NCBI GenBank assembly: GCA_023634235.1 | Contig: JAMKCF010000125.1 | Location: 1 to 64,000, forward strand | Direction: 5' to 3' | Length of the DNA stretch: 64,000 nt | From: Pisaster brevispinus | Lineage: Eukaryota > Echinodermata > Asteroidea > Forcipulatida > Asteriidae | In this document: positions 38,250 to 47,800 of the stretch, piece by piece | How positions within the stretch are numbered: the first letter of the stretch is position 1 | Layout: each line of letters opens with the position of its first letter | Made by a program: the position numbers and the translations under genes | Notes under the pieces: model-generated | Seen by the model: only the letters and a program-made list of their open reading frames with translations | Databases searched by the model: none | Told to the model about the DNA's origin: nothing

Positions 38250-38755
38250 GTATAGGTAACCAGTGATTTTAATTCTATATTGGAGAGGGGCTCTAAGGTC
38301 CAAGTTGATTTTGTGATGCACTTATTTGTCAATGGTTAGAGCCCTTTAGAAAAAGATATTGCAAGTATCTGGCTTGACATTAAAACAGTGCCAAATGCCA
38401 GTTGGATTTCCCACTCTTGCTGTGTGAAATTCGTTAACATAAAAAACATCCAATGGCACATTTCAAATACATGGGCATGTACATTTTTGGACAGAGAAAT
38501 TTTAGTTCCTTCCTGAATATCAATGATATTTGATAAAAACAGGTTGAAATTAGCCTCATGACCAACACAAATAACTTGAGTGGACTGCTATACTTGTTTC
38601 AAGAAAAATTGAAGGCTCGAGGAGATTTTGAGAAAATCCTGAAATCAGGAAAAATCCTGTGAAAACACATGCCTGAACGACTCTATCTTTTGAAGAATGA
38701 GTGCAGCACAAAACTGAATTTGACCTTGAAGCCCTTCTTTGAAGTAAACACTCAC
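38250..38755. other. NCBP1: Non-coding interval downstream of the last visible NCBP1 exon
   Basis: This is intronic or 3' sequence on the minus strand immediately after the donor at 38755/38756. I see no coding exon in it. Confidence 0.5.
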
Positions 38756-38867
38756 CATTCATCCCAGCTCCAGCGGAATTGACAATTGCTGAGGTGATGA
38801 GAGAACCAATTGACAAACCGATCAGTGCAGTTGAGATTCATATTATCCAGTCTCTCGTACAGGAGCT
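38756..38867 (-). CDS. NCBP1: NCBP1 exon (RLDNMNLNC...FSHHLSN), last one visible
   Basis: The acceptor is TTAACGTACAG|AGCTCC and the donor GATGAATG|GTGAGT. It encodes [20 protein letters not shown] then [17 protein letters not shown], close to the [27 protein letters not shown] block of CBP80. It has an intact donor, so the transcript model expects more exons toward lower coordinates; none were found before the satellite. Confidence 0.95.
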
Positions 38868-41800
38868 CTGTACGTTAAATTAAGAATCACAACATGGACC
38901 TGATATCATAACTTCAGCCAACAGCAGAAATTAATACCAAGGACATGTCCAAATTAGCCGCTGAGGCTTGGTAGTCACATGACATGCATTGAAGCCAGCA
39001 GGAGACTGGCGTAGGCTGCTTCCAGCTTGACGGGATGAGGTAAGTTGAAGAGCTGACCGAACACCACCTCTACAATCATGTAGTTGAGAGGGACTCTGGC
39101 CTTGCCGTGATAACTCACTAACTTGGCAGCGCTGGAACAGCAGAAACGAGGTGAGGATATCATTCTAAAAACGGGTTTTCAACTTTCTCAGCTAAATAGT
39201 TCTGGTACAAACATTACTTTACATAGACAATGTAACTTTTGTTTACAAAAAGAGTGTCCATGTACATTCCAGAGCCTTTCTGATAGGCGAGATATTACAC
39301 TGGTCATATTGGAAATTTTTACATATTGTGTCATAATTTCTACATAAATTCAAGAGTTATAAAAATACGGGCTGAACACATTTTGAGATGTGCCCCCTTT
39401 CTTCATATCGAAAGTTGATAAAAAAAACAGACGGTGCAACCCCCATAAAATATAAGCTTTAATGTTGTGTACAATTTGTGCCTGCAGGAAGTCCAGGCTC
39501 TGTGACTCCTTTGTAAACATGTGATGTCACAGGTTACATTGTCTATACAAATCAGAAAACATACCGGAAACTTTAGAAGTAGGAATAAAATCATCAACTG
39601 TTGGATTTTTTCAAGGAGATGTTTCATCTTCTCACGCCTCAAAGAAAAAGGAAAAGAATATCGTCTGGAAACTCACCACTCCTTGCGATCCTTGACATAG
39701 GCAGTAATGATGCAGCTCAGTTGCTCTTCAACTAAGTACCTCTCAATGGAATGATGTCCTGGCATGGTGGGGCCCTGCAAAGATGAATGGTCAACATTTC
39801 TCTTAAAACATTATCCATTTTCTTACTGGTTGAATAATGTGTAGATGAAAACTATACCGTCAGAAACTAACAATGGAGATGACATCTTGAAAGCATACTT
39901 GATGACCAAGGGTATTATTATCAATCAAAAAAAGCCTGATATATACTTCATTGTGTATACGAGTGGAAAACAGCACATTCCGACTGTTTGTGCCACAAAA
40001 GTTTGCTCCCTTTTGCTTTTGCCCAAAGTGTGAATCGGGCTTCAGTAAGATTGGAAGATTTGCAATGCTTTTTTCTTGTAGACGAGCAGAGTACACTGTC
40101 TGAAAAGTCTAGATTCTACTTTATCTCAACCCTGGTTCTTTCGGAAGCAGTAGTGTTCACAAAGAGAATTCAACACATCGTCGTATCAGTGCAAAAAACA
40201 GTGTACTTCGCAAAGAAATGCTCCAAGTACAAATCAATATTGGTGCATACTTGTTTTGTGCGTACATTCAGGCTATTTTGAGCGAAATACAAGGTTTTGA
40301 CAATTTCAAACTGGTGCGTAACTTCAGTGCTATTTTAGGAGATACAGCGTTTTTGCACCGACATAACCTACACAGTTCTTATTACCAATCATACCTCGGG
40401 TGCGTCTGTGTAGTCAAACATCCTGAAGATGACCTTGGGTAGAGGGTAGACACAGTCCTCATTGTGGGGCGGGACGGTGAACTGCGACAAGGTGTGCTGA
40501 AGAGCCTCGCACAGGATGCTATCAAAGGACAGGTAGGGGCGTAGGAAGCTCTTCTGGTTCCAGTCGTCCCGACGGAGTTTGGTCGTCTGGGCCCACAGGC
40601 AGTCAATACTCTGATAAATGCCATGAGAAAGGACAAATTAGAAAAATGTTCGTCTTTTCTCATCACCCTTTACATAAGATATTTTTTTTTCGTTAAATTA
40701 TGGAGGGCAAATATTCTTAGAACATTTATTTTGAAAGTAAGAACGGCAGAATATTGTTGAGGAAGTGAACAACACACTGAACATAAAATAGATTGCGGAA
40801 GTCTGGCCGTTATTTGAGCATTTTCAGGGGAAACCTCTGGTTCCCATGTACATTTCTTAACATTTTGTTGTACAACATTGATAACAGTGAAAATATAAGC
40901 GCTCAAAGATGTTTGCACACAATTAACATGGTATAAAGATGGTTAATGGGTCATTCCGTGTCAAATCACCCAAAAAAAGGGGGAATTTAAACCCTACCCT
41001 CTTCAAATTTGCTCAAATTTGGTTTACAGGCTAATTTAGGCTGAAAAAGCTGAAATTTCAAATTTCAGCCCCCTTGGACTTATGGTTTTTACGCAATGAC
41101 ACGCCCTTTTTTGGCGATTTCGGCCAAAATGGGTGGACCGCCATTTTTATAAGGACCATATCTCAGTAACCGGTAGGCCAAATTCGTTAATATTGGTGTC
41201 TTTAGAAAGGTAATTGCATAAGCAATCCAGATCTGCTACAATTATTTGTGTAGGAGCAATTTTGGGTTTGATGACCTTTGACCTTTACTTTGACCTTGGA
41301 TTTGACCTTGTGGATCACGTGATCCGGAGATGAACTTCGGTAATAATAATTCCCCACATAATATCTACATAATATGAAAAAATTAGAGATATAATAAATC
41401 TATGTACATGTATGCATCAATGTGAACTAACAATAACACTAACTAACAATCATATTCATAGAATCAAAGGAAGATTTCATTGAGAATTTGTCAACTCAGG
41501 TGGAAAAACTGACCTGCCATAGTTACACAGCCAAAGCCCAAAGTTCATACATAAAATCACTTAAGGCATCCATGACTCCTTTGGAGGAAATCATAGTGCA
41601 GGGTGATTTTGCTGAAAACTTTTCATACGTTGTGCAAGATGAAATTCAGAGTTTTCATTGGGAAAACAAGCAAGACACCTTACATCCATTTGTTGCGTAC
41701 CAAAGAAAAGAAGATGGAACCCTAGAACATCAGAATATATGTGTTGTTAGTGACTGCAAAGAACACAGTACAGTGACAGTCTTCGCTTTCTTGAAAGTGG

Positions 41801-44800
41801 TCATTGAACACTTAAAGACTAAGTTTCCATCAGTTCAAAAGATCCACTACTTCACTGATGGTTGTGCTGGACAATACAAAAACAAGAACAACTTTATAAA
41901 CCTCTCTCACCACAAAGAGGATTTTAGGTTAGCTGCGGAATGGAACTACTTTGCCACATCACATGGCAAGAGTGCCTGTGATGGCATAGGAGGAACTGTC
42001 AAAAGACTTGTAACCAAGGCTAGCCTGCAGTGCCCATACAATGACCAGATTCTAACATCTGAGGCAATTGTGCATCTCTGCACAAAAAACATCCCTGGTA
42101 TTAAAATGTTTAATGTGTCACCAGAGGATGTTACCGAGTTGAGAGCTGAAAGACAGGTTTGACATAGCGCAGACTGTCAAAGAGACTCTTCAATTCCACA
42201 GGTTTGTCCCAGTCTCCAAATCAATGCTACACGTGTACAAGTTAAGTGATCAAGCCAGCCCTCCGGAATTAGTACCAATTTCAAAAAGCAATGACTGGAA
42301 CCAGTACCAGAACCACCCCAGCAATTGGACATAATGGAAAAAAACTTTGTCTGTTGCACGTACGATGGCTTTCCATGGATTGGCATGGTAGAGACAATTT
42401 CAGAGGAGTTTGGTGACTTTCATGTAAATTTTATGCACCCTCATGGACCAACCAAGCAATTCAAATGGCCATTGGAACCAGATCACTGCCGGGTTACAGA
42501 AGCCAATATTTTATGTAAAGTAGACACGCTATCTCTGACATCATCATCTTCCAGGAAGTACTTTACAGTACATCTCAGAAAGTGATGTAGCAAGGATTTC
42601 AAGAGTGTGCCCAGAATGGATCAATAATGATCAATAAAATAAGTGAAAATGATTATAAGGTGAATTATATTAATAATTTAATATCTAGAGTAGACTGAGT
42701 GTCGTATTATTGCTTCTTAAAATATTTGTCATTCATTCTCAATCAGATAGCAATGTGCATAGGTTTATGTGCATACATGTATGTATATGTATTGCACACA
42801 TCACATTTGTGCAGTGTGTCCAACTTTGAGAAGAGCTGGAAAACAAACCAAAAAAATTATATCTCTAATTTTTTCATATTATGTAGATATTATGTGGGGA
42901 ATTATTATTACCGAAGTTCATCTCCGGATCACGTGATCCACAAGGTCAAATCCAAGGTCAAAGTAAAGGTCAAAGGTCATCAAACCTCAAATTGCTCCTA
43001 CACAAAAAATTATGGCAGATTTGGATTGCTTATGCAATTACCTTTCTAAAGACACCAATATTAATGTATTTGGCCCACCGGTTACTGAGATATGGTCCTT
43101 ATAAAAATGGCGGTCCACCCATTTTGGCCGAAATCGCCAAAAAAGGGCGTGTCATAGTGCAAAAACCGTAAGTCCAAGGGGGCTGAAATTTGAAATTTCA
43201 GCTTTTTCAGCCTAAATTAACCTGTAAACCAAATTTGAGCAAATTTGAAGAGGGTAGGGTTTAACCCATTGGAGTGATTTGACATGGAATGACCCTAATG
43301 TGGAACATTTTTCCCAACATATTGGTCCTTAAAGTGCTTCAGTTTTTGAGAAATGAGTCAAACATTAGTTTTGAGCTCACTAGTCCAAACCCTGACGCTT
43401 GAAAACAGTGAAAACATACAAGGGGGTTTTTCACTTATCTTCTAGTGAACACAATGACTGATTCAGCTTCAACTTCCAGAAGTTGGTTTATTCAAGTACA
43501 TGCTGGGTCACTCAAAGTGCGATGATGGTCTTTGACAATTACCAATGTTGTCCATGCGATAATGCATGCTTTAACATGTCAAAGAAACTCAATTGAACAA
43601 ATTAAACGGGGCAAACCATTCAACTATGCCACAGTCTATTGCTAGTTCCGGCACTGATTCAATGATGAAGAGTTCCAACGCTAGTATTGCATTTGGTTCA
43701 TTTTATGCTTTATTTCTCATGTTGTCTCTTTGGAGAGAAATGGAGACACTATTGAGGCCATTGATGAACAACTTACATCTTCCTGGGGGTGGGGTGTGTC
43801 GCTGTGCCACACCCTCAACATCGGAACATGGTCCTTCTTTCTCTTTCTGGCAAAGATACAAAATATTTTAAGGGATAAGTTCTATATCTGCATATCAGGA
43901 AAGTGGACAAATCTATATGTTGTAGGGGGGAAGGGGTGTGTAAGAGGGTTGAAGGGGTTGTTGAAGGGGGTGTAGAAGGGGTGAAGGTGGTGTGGAAGGG
44001 GGTGTTGAAGGGGTACCTTGTAAGGGTGAAACAAGGTGCAGTAAACCATACCTGAAGCAACTGGGCAAACCCACTCTCTTAGGGATAAGTGCAATTTGAA
44101 GGGGGTGTTGAAGGGGTACCTTGTAAGGGTGAAACAAGGTGCAGTAAACCATACCTGAAGCATCTGGGCAAACCCCCTCTCTTAGGGATAAGTGCAATTT
44201 GTGTTTCCACATGCATTACACAACACAGCTTTACGTCCCATCCAAAAGACAAAGCAACAATGGCTAAGTGACACAAGCGTCAACATCAGGACCTGAACCA
44301 GGACCCGATCCCACACTCTGCTGATCAGAAACACCAGAGCTTTGGTCTGGCGCTCTTAGACCCCCTTGACCAAGACACGCCATGCATCAACTAATAACTG
44401 AATAGACCCCTCGCATACGCTGCCATTTCTTGAGATCAATGGAAAATGGAAATGTGCGCATGTGTACGCGCCATGTTACATTCTCGGCCAATGACTGGTC
44501 TTCCTTTGAGTTCAGTGAGGACGCTGTTTGAGCTTGTGTTGTCCTATCAGGGATGTGATAGGCTGTTGAAAAAAAACTGAACTGTGAGCGCAAAGCATGA
44601 AAGCTTTTGAGGGCGAAAACTTGCGAGCTCGAAGCCTACTTATGTACATACATTTATCTTTTGTTTTAAAAGCCCTAATCTGCACTCTGGGGCATTCTAT
44701 TTGGTTTTATCTTCATGTTTTTCATGGTCTTAACTTAAAAGAATACTACTAATTTTTTTGTAATTCTTTTTTTTTATCACATCCCTGCCTATACAAGGGG

Positions 44801-47800
44801 TTTAAAACTCACGGCATGTAGTTCTTGATAACACTCATTATTAACCAGTTCTTCTTCCTTCTTCTCTGCAATCTCTGCTCCTACCTATCAAACACAATAT
44901 ATAGCAATCATTACTTATTGTGTATAGATACTTTTCTTTAACAAAAATAATGTTGTTTATACTGCGTCCGAGTGAACCCTTACTCCTTAGGCATTTTTGG
45001 GAGGGTAAGGGGGCCATTCAGAAAAGTCAATGTTTAAAAAAAAAATTGATTTTCTTTCGAAAGTGTGGGTGGGCGGGTCACAAGAAAAAACTTAAAAGCA
45101 GAAATTCAGTATATAAGTTAACAAATGAAAAAGAAGAAGAAAAAGTACCCAGCTGGCCAAGATCGCCAATTTAATTCCCGATTAAACTACAAAGTTGTTT
45201 GTTTAAGCCAGAAAAAAAACCATTGAAAACTACTGATGTTGGAGATGTTGGATGTCTAAAATATCTGGTCCATTTGAGGCATTATTTGTGTTCTTCAGTG
45301 TATAGATTATATTATGAAGCCATTCAATATTTAAAAATGGAAATTTTTTAAGATTGACTATTCTGAATGGTCCCTTAGGGTTATTGGATCTGACAATGGT
45401 TGCAGCACAAAGCCAAAGAGTCCTACACTTCATTGTTGCTGTTGTGGCCACAGCTGTGGTTGCAGTCACTTGATTCAGACATGGCCTTAGACTAATAGTT
45501 TGAATTATAGCGGAATGTTTACACCAACCCCCCAAACAAAGACTTTGAACTGTCCAGGACATCTCCTGGTAAGGAAGTTGATAAGAATCAATCCTCTGAC
45601 TATCGGCGTGTTTCTCAGGACAACCAACCCATACCACACTATGCCACAACTGTGGCATTATGAGGCACACACACATGCTGATGTAGAGAGTACAGCCAGC
45701 CCAAGGTGCTTCAATGAGAGTGGTAACTTGGAGAAGCCACCAGCTGCGCTCAATTGCAATGGAATTTGGGCGACTGCTGGAAGAGATAAAGGTTCTCAAC
45801 CTTGGTCCATTTCTGCCGTGGCAATCTGTGGCACTGATTGATCAAACAAATACAATGACAGGAAAGTGTGGCATGGGTTACGTCACCATTCTGTGCATAG
45901 CATATGGGGAAGGTATTGAGGCATCTTGGAGTGTGCATCCATAGTAGGGGATAATTGATCCAGAAAATCTACACTCACCCATGGCAGACTGGAGAGTACA
46001 GTGTACACAAACCAGTCCGACCTAGTGACCTGAGGGATGCCTTCTTCTAGCGTCACGGCAACAAATGCTTCGTAGAGCTGAACCATGGAGGACACGTCCA
46101 CCACACGGCAGTTGATGAGGTCAGCAATGAAGCGCACTAGTAGGAGACATCTGTCCCACTCGTTCTGCTTCATCAGCTCCTTCAACTGCCTCCATAACTC
46201 CTCCGAGAACTATTATTAAAGAACAAGACACAAAGAAAATTAATCACAGCAATTTGCAATGAACACAGATTTCCGTGAATCAGAATAAAATGTTCGGAAA
46301 CAATGCCAAGGAGTCTAACACCACCAAAGTCTCGACTTAAACTTAGCAGTTACTGAACGATGAAATAAGTGGTCCAAATTCACAAAGAACTTTGTCAAAA
46401 TTGCTCCATTCCCCATTCCTTTTAAGTTCAAATGACAGATTAAAGCACGGTGTCAAAATTGCTCCATTCCAATGCCCTCTACTGCAGGCCAGGACCCACC
46501 ACATCTAGGGTGCTGTGTGATTTTATTACAACACACCACAATTTGCATCAAAAGTATGTGCGCCATCAAATAGTCTCCCTCTGTTGAGTCATTTTTGTTA
46601 TCCCTGGTCCTTGACCAAGACTACATGGATACAATTCATGTAAGAACTCACATCGCCTCCACATTCCTAGTTCTTAGCATTCGTAGTTCTTAGCATTGAT
46701 GAGACCGACCAAGGTTGTGTACACACTCAACTTTTCTGGCAGCTCAGTTGAACTGTGTAGGAACAAAAAGAAATATCAATAACTATAAAAAAGAAAAGAA
46801 AACTATTGCAAGTATGTAATGAAAATTGTTATCTTGTTCCATCAATGTTCCACAATTTGGTGGTCGCAAAATCAGTGTGTGTCTGTACATCCTCTGTGTG
46901 CTGGTATAGTGCTGTTCTGTCTACATACATGTAGTAAAATGTCAATTTATAAAAATGCTTTTGTGTGGGACTGTGCACACCACGGTCGCTCAATAGCATT
47001 ATCATCGTTACTAATTGTTATAAAACAAAGCAGGAGAATAATTCTCTGCAGGCAAGCTGAAAAAGAAAGGTCTTGTTTTGTTTTATTGTCCGTTTCGGTT
47101 AAATAGGCTATTAAAGATATTTGGAAATGGATTTAACCCGGTTTTTTTTAGGGGGGGGGGGGGTTAAACAGTTAAACGTCCCATCCCTAGTTCAATACTG
47201 AGCATTCAACCATGCCCAGGTAAAGTCATCATAACAGCATTACACAAGACTTAAAGTCACCATAACAGCTTACACAAGACGACAAGTCACCATAACAGCG
47301 TTACACAAGACTTAAAGTCACCATAACAGCGTTACACAAGACATAAAGTCATCATAACAGCGTTACACAAGACTTAAAGTCATCATAACAGCGTTACACA
47401 AGACTTAAAGTCAACATAACAGCGTTACACAAGACGTAAAGTCAACATAACAGCGTTACACAAGACGCAATGTCATCAAAACAGCATTACACAAGACGTA
47501 AAATCAACATAACAGCGTTGCACAAGACTTAAAGTCAAGATAACAGCGCTACACAAGACGTAAAGTCACCGTAACAGCATTACACAAGACGTAAAGTCAT
47601 CATAACAGCATTACACAAGACGTAAAGTCATCATAACAGCGTTACACAAGACGCAAAGTCATCAAAACAGCGTTACACAAGACTTGAAGTCAACATAACA
47701 GCGTTGCACAAGACTTAAAGTCAAGATAACAGCGCTACACAAGACGTAAAGTCACCGTAACAGCGTTACACAAGACGTAAAGTCACCGTAACAGCATAAC

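Larger units (their letters stand above)
40948..43295 (+). mobile_element. Sola-like DNA transposon, defective, with ~440-bp TIRs
   Basis: Long inverted repeats at 40948-41394 and about 42857-43295 begin GGGTCATTCC(G/A)TGTCAAATCA and include CCGCCATTTTTATAAGGACC and CACGTGATCCGGAGATGAAC. They are flanked by the 4-bp direct repeat TAAT (40944-40947 and 43296-43299). The interior encodes part of a transposase. The 4-bp duplication, GGG termini and transposase type match the Sola (Sola2-like) superfamily as I know it, but a database comparison would be needed to fix the name. It lies in an intron of NCBP1 in opposite orientation. The element is only 2.35 kb and lacks the transposase N-terminus. 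Confidence 0.88.

Noticed and set aside
40815..40862. [15 protein letters not shown] frame as the missing NCBP1 exon
   Set aside because: Only loose similarity, and no GT donor at the required place.
44135..44165. Peptide MLQVWFTA on the minus strand as the missing NCBP1 exon
   Set aside because: It resembles the expected VPMLQVW motif and is preceded by AG, but it lies in the duplicated SINE-associated segment, the following residues do not match, and no fitting donor follows. I judge it coincidence, though transcript data could decide.
44270..44395. Functional tRNA-Leu gene
   Set aside because: The A and B boxes are recognisable but the acceptor and T stems are mismatched, and the tRNA-like part is joined to a SINE body.
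45230..45799. 189-codon minus-strand open frame
   Set aside because: No family motif is recognised, overlapping frames exist on the other strand, and it sits inside an NCBP1 intron between well-placed exons.
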